Of a stretch of 55,669 nucleotides of DNA, positions 25,759 through 33,060 are shown piece by piece; positions within the stretch are counted from its first letter, which is position 1; every line of letters begins with the position of its first letter. Made by a program: the position numbers and the translations under genes. The stretch is from NCBI GenBank assembly GCA_934409175.1, contig CAKRVX010000003.1:1-55669 (forward strand), in the 5' to 3' direction. The DNA comes from an uncultured Blautia sp. (GTDB lineage Bacteria; Bacillota; Clostridia; Lachnospirales; Lachnospiraceae). Below the pieces are notes generated by a model, which saw nothing but the letters and a program-made list of their open reading frames with translations, searched no databases and was not told where the DNA came from.

Positions 25759-26313
25759 CTATTTGCGGTAATCCTTGAAGCTTCCCCACTTGGTATCTTT
25801 ATCGGAGAAACTTAATTCCATTCCATCAGGAATCGGCCATTCTACTCCTATGTCCGGATCATTCCAGATCAGTCCGCCTTCATCGTTTGGATGATAGAAA
25901 TCAGAACATTTGTAAACGAATTCCGCGTGATCGGAAAGTACCAGAAATCCATGAGCAAATCCCTTTGGAATAAAAAACTGTTTTTTATTTTCAGCAGAAA
26001 GAACTACACCAAACCATTTTCCGTAAGTTTTTGACCCTTCACGAAGGTCTACTGCAACGTCAAATACTTCACCGTTTACCACACGTACCAGCTTATCCTG
26101 CGGATAATTGATCTGAAAATGCAGACCACGAAGGACACCTTTGTGAGAGCTGGACTGATTATCCTGCACAAATTCCACATCGATTCCGGCCTCTTTGAAA
26201 TCATTGTAATTATAAGTCTCCATGAAATATCCTCTTGCATCTCCGAATACAGTCGGCTCTACTACTTTTAAACCTTCAATTCCTCCACATTCTGTAACTT
26301 TTATTTTTCCCAT
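25759..26313 (-). CDS. rfbC: dTDP-4-dehydrorhamnose 3,5-epimerase
   Basis: This 184-aa cupin enzyme catalyses the third step of dTDP-L-rhamnose synthesis, epimerising dTDP-4-keto-6-deoxy-D-glucose at C3 and C5. The sequence shows the family pattern: DARGYFMETY, VQDNQSSSHKGVLRGLHFQ with the catalytic His in RGLHFQ, VFDVAVDLREGS, FIPKGFAHGFLVLS, and YKCSDFYHPNDEGG with the active-site Tyr. Length is normal. The partner genes for rhamnose synthesis (rfbA, rfbB, rfbD) are not in this window. Its presence indicates that the polymer contains L-rhamnose or a related 6-deoxysugar. Its substrate is also the substrate of the aminotransferase encoded next to it. Confidence 0.95.
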   Translation of the reverse strand: MGKIKVTECGGIEGLKVVEPTVFGDARGYFMETYNYNDFKEAGIDVEFVQDNQSSSHKGVLRGLHFQINYPQDKLVRVVNGEVFDVAVDLREGSKTYGKWFGVVLSAENKKQFFIPKGFAHGFLVLSDHAEFVYKCSDFYHPNDEGGLIWNDPDIGVEWPIPDGMELSFSDKDTKWGSFKDYRK

Positions 26314-26405
26314 TTTAGTTTTCCTCTTTTCTTTTTCTCTTGATCTATTTTTGCCGGAGTCTGTATCTCTGATCCGATATCAGTATTCCGGAAACTCACA
26401 TTTTA

Positions 26406-27536
26406 TCAGAATTCCTGAAAATTATGGATCACATCCACAATTCTTTTTACATCTTCCATATCCAGATTATAGAACATTGGAAGACGCAGAAGCCTTTCGC
26501 TTTCCCTGGTAGTATATACGTCTTCACCTGCAAATCTGCCGAATTTCTGTCCTGCTGGTGCTGAATGAAGCGGTACATAATGGAAAACACTGCAGATTCC
26601 ATTTTCCCGCAGATAGGACAAAAGTCCTGTACGCACCTTCATATCTCTTACCTTGAGATAATACATATGCGCATTGTGAACGCATCCCTCAGGAACATGA
26701 GGCTGCTCCACTTTTCCTTCTGCTGACAGATCTGCCAGATTACGATGATAATATTCGTAGATTTCCATTCGTTTCTTCTGTATCTTATCTTTTGCTTCAA
26801 GCTGTGCATAAAGATATGCGGCATTCAGTTCACTTGGCAGATAAGAAGAACCATAATCCATCCAACGATACTTATCTACCTGTCCCCGGAAAAATTTACT
26901 TCTGTCAGTTCCCTTTTCCCTGAGGATTTCTGCTTTCTCCAGGTATTTTTCTTTCTGGAAAAGCAGCGCTCCACCCTCTCCCATAGTGAAATTTTTCGTC
27001 TCATGGAAACTGTAACAGCCGAAGTCTCCGATAGTGCCCAGCGCCCTTCCCTTATAAAATGCATCTACGCCCTGCGCTGCATCTTCTACAACCTTCAGTC
27101 CATGTCTGCCAGCGATCTCCATGATCGTATCCATCTCGCATGCCACTCCTGCATAATGTACAGGTACGATCACTTTTGTCATGGGAGTGATAGCCTGCTC
27201 AATCAACTTCTCATCCAGATTCATGGTATCCGGACGAATGTCCACAAATACGATTCTGGCACCTCTTAAAACAAATGCATCCGCCGTAGATACAAAAGTA
27301 TAAGAAGGCATGATCACTTCATCCCCTGGCTGAATATCACACAGAAAAGCGGCCATTTCCAGCGCATGCGTACATGAAGTGGTAAGCATCACACGATTTA
27401 CATTAAATTCTTTTTCCATCCACTGCGAGCACTTCTTTGTGTAAATACCATCTCCACAGAGCGTTCCCCTGTGAATAGCATCCTGAATATACTCCAGTTC
27501 TGGACCTACAAATGCAGGTCTGTTAAAATCAATCAT
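26406..27536 (-). CDS. rffA: dTDP-4-amino-4,6-dideoxygalactose transaminase (WecE/RffA type)
   Basis: This 376-aa PLP enzyme of the DegT/DnrJ/EryC1 family has the same length as E. coli RffA and closely similar blocks: LCGDG near 27-31, TTSCTHALEMAAFL, GDEVIMPSYTFVSTADAFVLRGA, IVPVHYAGVACEMD, VVEDAAQGV, FSFHETKN with the PLP lysine, and YTTRESERLLRLPMFYNL. It is expected to convert dTDP-4-keto-6-deoxy-glucose to dTDP-4-amino-4,6-dideoxy-galactose with glutamate as amino donor. It overlaps the ArnC-like gene by 8 nt. No WecD-type acetyltransferase lies nearby; instead two ATP-grasp ligase genes are in the same run, so the amino group may be modified differently or left free. Confidence 0.93.
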   Translation of the reverse strand: MIDFNRPAFVGPELEYIQDAIHRGTLCGDGIYTKKCSQWMEKEFNVNRVMLTTSCTHALEMAAFLCDIQPGDEVIMPSYTFVSTADAFVLRGARIVFVDIRPDTMNLDEKLIEQAITPMTKVIVPVHYAGVACEMDTIMEIAGRHGLKVVEDAAQGVDAFYKGRALGTIGDFGCYSFHETKNFTMGEGGALLFQKEKYLEKAEILREKGTDRSKFFRGQVDKYRWMDYGSSYLPSELNAAYLYAQLEAKDKIQKKRMEIYEYYHRNLADLSAEGKVEQPHVPEGCVHNAHMYYLKVRDMKVRTGLLSYLRENGICSVFHYVPLHSAPAGQKFGRFAGEDVYTTRESERLLRLPMFYNLDMEDVKRIVDVIHNFQEF

Positions 27537-28482
27537 TTTCCTTTTGTTCCTTTGCTTTCTTATCTATATTCACAGTCTCTCTGATCACAAACTGTGGTGT
27601 TTTATTCTGATTCAGAATCATTTTTCCTACATATTCTCCCAGAACACCCAACATCAGAAATGTGATTCCGAAGAACAGCAACATGGCACACATCAGTGAA
27701 CTCCAACCCACTGCCATGTCCGGCTGGATCATTTTCTGAATAAATACTGCAATGGCACCGATAAATCCTGCAATGGAAAATAAAATTCCCATTACTTCTG
27801 CAATACGCAGAGGAATCACGGTATAATTCATAAAAGACATAAACAGTCGAAATGCTTTTTTGAAATTGTAATTGGAGCTTCCCTCTTCTCTGGAAAAATG
27901 CTCGATTTCAATATTTGCGATATGTCTGGTTGTCCGGTAAAACAGAATCTGCAGATACAGATTATATCCCGTATACTGTATAATTTCATCTCTTACATAT
28001 TTACGGCAACACCAGAAATTGCTGGCCTCCAGCCCCTTAGGGCGTTCTACCATATGCCATACAATAAAAGATGCGATCTTGCTTGTAAAATTTTTCAGGA
28101 AACCAAATTTTCTCTTTTTATAAATACCGAAAACCACATCATAACCTTCATTCATTTTCTCAATAAATGCAGGGATCTGAGACGGGTGCGTCTGCATATC
28201 ATCATCCATTCCCATAATATAGTCTCCCTGTGCCTGATGCATTCCTGCCATAATAGCATTATGCTGTCCGAAATTCTTCGCCAGATCAATCCCCTTCACA
28301 TTGGGATACTTTTCTGCCAGTGCCTGGATTGCTTTATAAGTATCATCAGGAGAGCAGTCATTGACCAGCACAAATTCACAGTCCAGTCCCTCTATTTTAT
28401 TGATTACCTCCATGCTCATTTCCACTACTTTACCAATAGTATGGGCAGATCTGTAGCATGGAATCACTATGGATAACAGCAT
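27529..28482 (-). CDS. ArnC/GtrB-like polyprenyl-phosphate glycosyltransferase
   Basis: This 317-aa enzyme has a GT2 domain (LLSIVIPCYRSAHTIG, VLVNDCSPDDT, LAKNFGQHNAIMAG, metal site MGMDDDMQ) followed by two membrane helices (about 230-255 and 265-290). This layout is that of ArnC, GtrB and CsbB, which load one sugar onto undecaprenyl phosphate on the cytoplasmic face. The ArnC-like block LAKNFGQHNAIMAGM is clear. Being coupled to the aminotransferase gene by an 8-nt overlap, its donor may be the dTDP-amino-sugar made by that enzyme. The lipid-linked sugar would then be flipped by the small membrane proteins encoded just upstream. Confidence 0.9.
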   Translation of the reverse strand: MLLSIVIPCYRSAHTIGKVVEMSMEVINKIEGLDCEFVLVNDCSPDDTYKAIQALAEKYPNVKGIDLAKNFGQHNAIMAGMHQAQGDYIMGMDDDMQTHPSQIPAFIEKMNEGYDVVFGIYKKRKFGFLKNFTSKIASFIVWHMVERPKGLEASNFWCCRKYVRDEIIQYTGYNLYLQILFYRTTRHIANIEIEHFSREEGSSNYNFKKAFRLFMSFMNYTVIPLRIAEVMGILFSIAGFIGAIAVFIQKMIQPDMAVGWSSLMCAMLLFFGITFLMLGVLGEYVGKMILNQNKTPQFVIRETVNIDKKAKEQKEND

Positions 28483-28510
28483 CTTTTTTCCTCTTCTCTG
28501 TAACTATCTC

Positions 28511-28855
28511 TTAAAGGGAAAATACCAGAATTCCAATAAGGATTACCAGCAGTCCCATCATTTTCTTTTTTGTAAATTTTTCTTTCAGCACCAGATATCC
28601 CATCACAGATACGAAAATATAACTGCTAGACTCTACAACAGGAGACCAGGATAAAGGTACTCTCTTTAACGCGATCATAGTAAGAAGCGTAGAAAGAAAT
28701 AAAAGTCCGTAGCCAAAAACCACATAAATATTCAGATATTCCCTGATCCTGGACGGATATGTTTTGTTTGCTGATATTTTCAGCAGAATCTGGGATACAG
28801 ATGCTATAAATACAGACAGGATCAAAATGCATACGGAAATCTGTAAACTATTCAT
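28511..28855 (-). CDS. Small four-helix EamA/SMR-fold membrane protein, ArnF-like subunit
   Basis: This 114-aa protein has four hydrophobic helices and the fold pattern of the small multidrug resistance / EamA half-transporters (ISVCILILSVFIASVSQILLKISA at the start, then ALKRVPLSWSPVVESSSYIFV and GYLVLKEKFTKKKMMGLLVILIGI at the end). Together with the next gene it looks like the ArnE/ArnF pair, a two-subunit flippase for undecaprenyl-phosphate-linked aminoarabinose in Gram-negative bacteria. Its start overlaps the stop of that gene by 8 nt. The position between an ArnC-like transferase and the partner subunit argues for lipid-sugar flipping rather than drug efflux. Confidence 0.82.
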   Translation of the reverse strand: MNSLQISVCILILSVFIASVSQILLKISANKTYPSRIREYLNIYVVFGYGLLFLSTLLTMIALKRVPLSWSPVVESSSYIFVSVMGYLVLKEKFTKKKMMGLLVILIGILVFSL

Positions 28856-29204
28856 CAGCAGTCACCACCAGATAAATTCCTGCAAAAATGATCACTGCAC
28901 CCAGGATCATATTCCAGGTTATTTTTTCTTTGAAAATAAGTGTTCCCCACACCATTCCCCACACAAGACTGACTGGTTTATTGGCATAGGCAACTGTTAA
29001 AGGCAGTTTCTTAAGTATCTGCTGCCAGATCACCGCATAAACTGCCATGATCAAAAGTACTGCAAGATACCACATGCCAAAACCTTTCAGATCAGCCTGA
29101 ACTGCTGCCATTTTCGAGCAGACTCCGCTTAAAGAACTGAACAGCAGGCTGATATGCAGCACCACGAAAAGCCCTGCACTTTTTTTCTCAAGATACTTTT
29201 TCAT
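28848..29204 (-). CDS. Small four-helix EamA/SMR-fold membrane protein, ArnE-like subunit
   Basis: This 118-aa protein has four hydrophobic helices with the hallmarks of EamA half-proteins: KLPLTVAYANKPVSLVWGM in helix 3 and the final GAVIIFAGIYLVV. It differs clearly from the 114-aa partner, so the two likely form a hetero-dimer. The two genes overlap by 8 nt (ATGAATAG), which favours equal synthesis. The whole set, ArnC-like transferase plus this pair, is expected to build and flip one lipid-linked sugar. No catalytic residues are expected in this family. Confidence 0.82.
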   Translation of the reverse strand: MKKYLEKKSAGLFVVLHISLLFSSLSGVCSKMAAVQADLKGFGMWYLAVLLIMAVYAVIWQQILKKLPLTVAYANKPVSLVWGMVWGTLIFKEKITWNMILGAVIIFAGIYLVVTADE

Positions 29205-29242
29205 AATAAGTTATTCTTTCATAATAAACTATTTTCCCATAA

Positions 29243-30427
29243 TTACTCTTCAAATTCAATCTCTATTTTTGCCAAAACTTCAGACAGCCTTGTCCTGCAT
29301 ATAGGCAGACTGCTGCCTTTGATAATCACCTGTCCCAGTCTGTCTCTGCCATTTCTGTAAGCATGGATCATCTCTCCCGGCACTATGTTAAAAGACAAGT
29401 CTACGATATCTTCTGTCTGCTGGTTATAATTATTTACAGCTTTTACGATTCCATCTCTGTCTGACATCAGTGTATGGGAAACACTGGCAGTCCGAGGCGG
29501 ATCATCAAACAGACTTTCCACTTCCATGTTCATGGCCAGACGAACGATAGCTTCATAATAATTGATTCCATAATAAAGACCAATCTGCTCCGGCAGGCAG
29601 GTAGCACCTGCACGCCCTGTAATTTCAACCACATAAACTTTTCCATCTTTATGGATCAGATCACAGTTTACAGGACAATTATCCAGACCTACAGCTGCAA
29701 TAGCTTCCCTTACCTGTTCCTGTGCCTGCATTTCCAGATCTTTACCTCCTTCAAAAGGAATAGAATGGCCTACCGGAGTAGGTACCGTGCTGACAAAACT
29801 TTCTGTATTATCCACTTTGCAGTAGATCAGTTTTCCATCCCTCATCATAGCTTCTGCACCAAAAAGAGTTCCTTCAATAAATTCTTCTGCCAGACAATAA
29901 TCCTGTCTGGTAGCTTCCATGGTTTTTTTATAATTTACCATAGCCTCCTGCCTGGTATTACAGCGGAAAATCCCCCTGCTTCCCATCAGATCCACTGCCT
30001 TGACTACTATAGGAAACACCAGTTTATCCAGTGCCTGTTCAAATTCTCTGTGATTATGAACACAGATATATCTGGCAGTCTGTACTCCTGCTTTCAGAAA
30101 AGCTTCCTTCATCTTATATTTATTGGAGGCAATCCTGGAAGCTTTCTCTGATGGTCCCCTAAGTCCCATGTTTTCACATACAGTTCCTATGGCAGGAACA
30201 CCTGTATCCAAGCAACAAGTTGCAATTCCATCAATCTGACGGCAGCGCGCTTCTGCAAGAATCGCCTCTGGATCGGAAATATCCACATAAGCCTTTTCAT
30301 CTGCTGCATCAAATCCCGGCCAGTTACCGGGAGTACTGGCTACAATCGTATAAATTCCCATTTTTCTGGCTGTATTTATCAGAGGCAGCTGTGAGTAGCT
30401 GGCTCCCAGAATCATCAGTTTTTTCAT
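29243..30427 (-). CDS. ATP-grasp family ligase, first of two
   Basis: This 394-aa enzyme has an N-terminal PurK-like Rossmann section (KKLMILGASYSQLPLINTARKMG) and an ATP-grasp fold: nucleotide-binding lysine strand FPIVVKAVDLMGSRGIF, the hinge YCLAEEFIEG, and metal-binding acids near VNCDLIHKDGKVYVVEITGRAG. ATP-grasp enzymes join a carboxylic acid to an amine or thiol through an acyl phosphate. The substrate cannot be read. In this setting, likely roles are amide formation on the 4-amino-sugar or making a small peptide or amino acid ligand for it; a role in precursor synthesis is also possible. It is followed by the ArnE-like gene after 38 nt. Confidence 0.8.
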   Translation of the reverse strand: MKKLMILGASYSQLPLINTARKMGIYTIVASTPGNWPGFDAADEKAYVDISDPEAILAEARCRQIDGIATCCLDTGVPAIGTVCENMGLRGPSEKASRIASNKYKMKEAFLKAGVQTARYICVHNHREFEQALDKLVFPIVVKAVDLMGSRGIFRCNTRQEAMVNYKKTMEATRQDYCLAEEFIEGTLFGAEAMMRDGKLIYCKVDNTESFVSTVPTPVGHSIPFEGGKDLEMQAQEQVREAIAAVGLDNCPVNCDLIHKDGKVYVVEITGRAGATCLPEQIGLYYGINYYEAIVRLAMNMEVESLFDDPPRTASVSHTLMSDRDGIVKAVNNYNQQTEDIVDLSFNIVPGEMIHAYRNGRDRLGQVIIKGSSLPICRTRLSEVLAKIEIEFEE

Positions 30428-30504
30428 AAACTGCTCCTCTCCGGATCTGCTGCTTTCCTGCAGCAGGACATTTCTTCTATCTTATCTCTTACTACTGTTT
30501 TCTG

Positions 30505-31671
30505 TCAACTGTCAAAACAGCCGGAAGGATAATCAAACAGCTGCATCTGCTGCATTTTCTCCATAGTATCAGTCTGAAAAATATAAAATCCGAAACGGCT
30601 GGAACTGTCTGTAACCGGATGGCTTCCCGGCTGTCCTTCCAGAACTTTTTCCACCACGTTCTTCGGATATTTTTCCTCAATCTGTTTCAGCTTTTCCAGA
30701 TCTTGTCGGTTCATGATAAACCGGATTGCAGAACACTTCTTCAAGGGTTTCGGATTCAGTTCCGGCTTCTCCCCTGCAGCTGTCTGAACTACCATTTTTA
30801 CAAAATCCTGTCCTGTGGAAAGAGGCACCAGATGTGATCCAATACAGTCTCCTCCCATACGGGACCCAATCTCTATAATCCGGATATTTTTTTCCTCATC
30901 CACCCGGAATTCGCTGTGAGATGCACCGTTTCGAATCTTAAGTGCATCCAGTGCTCTGAAAATTTCATGAATAATCTTCTCTTTCAGTTCAGATTCCAGT
31001 GGTGCAGGTTCCAGATGCCCAACCTCAATATAGTTGGGCTCTCCTGTCGTAAATTTTTTAGTGATAGAAAGACAAGTATGCTGACCTTCATAACTGATGG
31101 ACTCCATACTATATTCCTGACCTGATATATATTCCTCAATAATTGCTTTTTTTTCAAAGGATTGATCTGTTGCATTTTGAATTGCTTTCAGGAGTTCCTC
31201 CGATTTCTCCACTTTGGTAATCGCCCTACTTCCTGAACGATCTGTAGGCTTAACTATTACAGGATAACATGGAACAGATATTTTTTCTGCCTGTCTGTTA
31301 TCTGTCACCTGAAAATATGGGACAGGTATCCCCGCTGTCTGTAAAGCCTTTCTCATAGCATATTTGTTTGTAGAACAATGGATACATTCTGCACTGTTTC
31401 CCGGCAACCCCAGGTTTTCTGCAAGATACTGTACTGTAATATTTGCCAGATCTGATCCTATGGTGGCTACAGCCTGAGGTTTTATTTTCCGACATTGCTC
31501 CAGAATCTTCTCAAATTCCGTAATACTGATTTCATAAAAAAAATCCGCATCTGCCGCTCCTGTAGCTCCTTCTCTCCATGCAAATACATGGGTCTCATAT
31601 CCCATTTCGTGTGCTTTCCTGATCAATGGTCTCTGGAAATCATTGGCTCCTATAATTATAATTTTTTTCAT
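30505..31671 (-). CDS. ATP-grasp family ligase, second of two (first gene of the operon)
   Basis: This 388-aa protein has the same layout as the 394-aa neighbour: a Rossmann start (KKIIIIGANDFQRPLIRKAHEMG), the ATP-grasp lysine strand YPVIVKPTDRSGSRAI, the hinge KAIIEEYISGQEYSMESISYEG, and the metal-binding region ASHSEFRVDEEKNIRIIEIGSRMGGD. The two are distant paralogues, so they probably act on different partners. It lacks a cysteine or thiolation motif. It is the most upstream gene of the leftward glycopolymer operon and starts right after the amidase terminator, with AGAGG as ribosome binding site. A 7-bp stem (CTGCTGC/GCAGCAG at 30447-30466) lies in the 77-bp gap to the next gene; its role is unclear. 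Confidence 0.8.
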   Translation of the reverse strand: MKKIIIIGANDFQRPLIRKAHEMGYETHVFAWREGATGAADADFFYEISITEFEKILEQCRKIKPQAVATIGSDLANITVQYLAENLGLPGNSAECIHCSTNKYAMRKALQTAGIPVPYFQVTDNRQAEKISVPCYPVIVKPTDRSGSRAITKVEKSEELLKAIQNATDQSFEKKAIIEEYISGQEYSMESISYEGQHTCLSITKKFTTGEPNYIEVGHLEPAPLESELKEKIIHEIFRALDALKIRNGASHSEFRVDEEKNIRIIEIGSRMGGDCIGSHLVPLSTGQDFVKMVVQTAAGEKPELNPKPLKKCSAIRFIMNRQDLEKLKQIEEKYPKNVVEKVLEGQPGSHPVTDSSSRFGFYIFQTDTMEKMQQMQLFDYPSGCFDS

Positions 31672-31691
31672 ATCTGCCTCTTTTTATTTAT

Positions 31692-31726
31692 AAAAGGTCC
31701 TGGATGCATCTCAGGACCTTTTTCTA
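31692..31726 (-). terminator. Terminator between the amidase gene and the glycopolymer operon
   Basis: An 11-bp stem (AAAAGGTCCTG with CAGGACCTTTT) is flanked by T runs on either strand. It follows the amidase stop (31742) and lies 20 nt before the start of the ATP-grasp gene, so it also sits in that gene's leader. Confidence 0.85.
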
Positions 31727-31741
31727 TCATAATAGTTGCTG

Positions 31742-33022
31742 CTATTTTCTGTTTGTACATACACCTTTGGAATTGAAAATATATTTCTTTCCGGAAGATG
31801 TAGTTGCTGTACGGTTTTTATACATAAAACCATATTTTTTGTGAAAGTAATACCAATTATTATTCACTTTCAGCCAACCGGTCTGTACATAACCAGATTT
31901 ATTAACGTAATATTTCTTTCCATTGTAATTAGTCCATCTGCTGCATCTTTTTCCGTTTTTGTCAAAAATATACATCTTTGAATCCGGAGAAACCAGCATA
32001 ATGTCTTTATACATCGTACCTGTCTGTGGATTAAAATAATAATAACTTTCCTCTTCTTTCATCCATCCGAGCTTCGCCTTACCGTCTTCCTGGAAAAAAT
32101 ATGTTTTCTGATTTACTGTCTGCCATCCATACTGACGCTGTCCTTCCTGATTTACATAATAAATTCCATCTTCCAGATTCAGGACCTTATTTCTCTGTCT
32201 CTTCGCATTGATATAATAATAGTAATATCCCTTTTTCTCTTTCCAGCCTGTAAATCCTTCCGGAATAACCGGCTTGTTACTGGACGGTTTCTTGGCCGGA
32301 AGCTGTTTGCAATATCGTATAATCGCCCTTGCATCTGCTTCGCCGATTTTTTTCAGCTGAGCATTGGTACTGAGAAAATGAGTGGCATCATAAGGACTGC
32401 TGGCAAAAGCATGCTCTATGATCACGCCTGGAATATTTTGCTCTATGCTCTGTGCTACAATCGCATAGTAATCACGTGCACCACCATTAGGATATTTGCT
32501 CCCATTCTCGCTCATACGATACTCCAGACCTCTTTGGGTAACCCCAAGTTTCCCCAGTTCGTCCAGAACATAGCCTGCAAATAATTTCTCTTTGGAAGCC
32601 AATGATGATCTATAGGTTCCTTTTGATACAAGTACAGAGGCACCTTTCACTGCACTGCTCTCAGAATCATCAATATGCATACTTACCAAAAGATCAGCAC
32701 CATAACTTTTTGCTACTGTAACTCTTTTTACAAGACTCATTGTCTGGTTTTTTGTTTTTGTCAAATGAACTTCTATATCAGATGACTGTTCCAGAGCCTG
32801 CATGGCATAATTTGCAATTTTCCAGTTAATTTCCTCTTCTTTATAAACTTTTCCGTTATGAACTGCATAAGTTCCGTCTTCTGTACCTCCATGTCCAGGA
32901 TCCAGAACAACCACATACTTCGCTGCTGTGGTATCTGTACTTGCTGCCTGTGTCGTGACACCGGACATAATGCCGGTGATTCCCACTGCAGCAGCCAAAA
33001 GTAGACTACATATTTTTTTCAT
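31742..33022 (-). CDS. N-acetylmuramoyl-L-alanine amidase with C-terminal wall-binding repeats
   Basis: This 426-aa secreted peptidoglycan hydrolase has a signal peptide (KKICSLLLAAAVGITG, cleavage near TQAAS) and an Amidase_3 domain (about 35-245). Zinc and catalytic residues appear in order: His in VLDPGHGG, Glu in EEEIN, His in SMHID, and Glu in VIIEHAF. From about residue 255 on there are about eight aromatic- and glycine-rich repeats of about 20 residues (GWKEKKGYYYYY, YGWQTVNQKTYFF, TGWLKVNNNWYYF) of the CW_binding / choline-binding type. It ends in VCTNRK, very like the neighbouring muramidase end (VCTRQYRK). It is expected to cut stem peptides off glycan at the wall. It has its own terminator. 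Confidence 0.93.
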   Translation of the reverse strand: MKKICSLLLAAAVGITGIMSGVTTQAASTDTTAAKYVVVLDPGHGGTEDGTYAVHNGKVYKEEEINWKIANYAMQALEQSSDIEVHLTKTKNQTMSLVKRVTVAKSYGADLLVSMHIDDSESSAVKGASVLVSKGTYRSSLASKEKLFAGYVLDELGKLGVTQRGLEYRMSENGSKYPNGGARDYYAIVAQSIEQNIPGVIIEHAFASSPYDATHFLSTNAQLKKIGEADARAIIRYCKQLPAKKPSSNKPVIPEGFTGWKEKKGYYYYYINAKRQRNKVLNLEDGIYYVNQEGQRQYGWQTVNQKTYFFQEDGKAKLGWMKEEESYYYFNPQTGTMYKDIMLVSPDSKMYIFDKNGKRCSRWTNYNGKKYYVNKSGYVQTGWLKVNNNWYYFHKKYGFMYKNRTATTSSGKKYIFNSKGVCTNRK

Positions 33023-33060
33023 TACTTTTCCCTTCTTTTAAAATAAAATCATTTGAGCTG

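Noticed and set aside
28511..29204. A single 10-helix EamA transporter gene broken by a frameshift
   Set aside because: Both reading frames have four helices and a clean start and stop, they overlap by 8 nt, and the neighbouring ArnC-like gene makes an ArnE/ArnF-type pair the better reading.
28511..29204. Small multidrug resistance efflux pair
   Set aside because: The fold is the same, but position between sugar-lipid genes favours a lipid-sugar flippase. Drug efflux cannot be fully excluded.
30447..30466. Terminator between the two ATP-grasp genes
   Set aside because: The 7-bp stem has no T tract on the minus strand, so termination is not supported.
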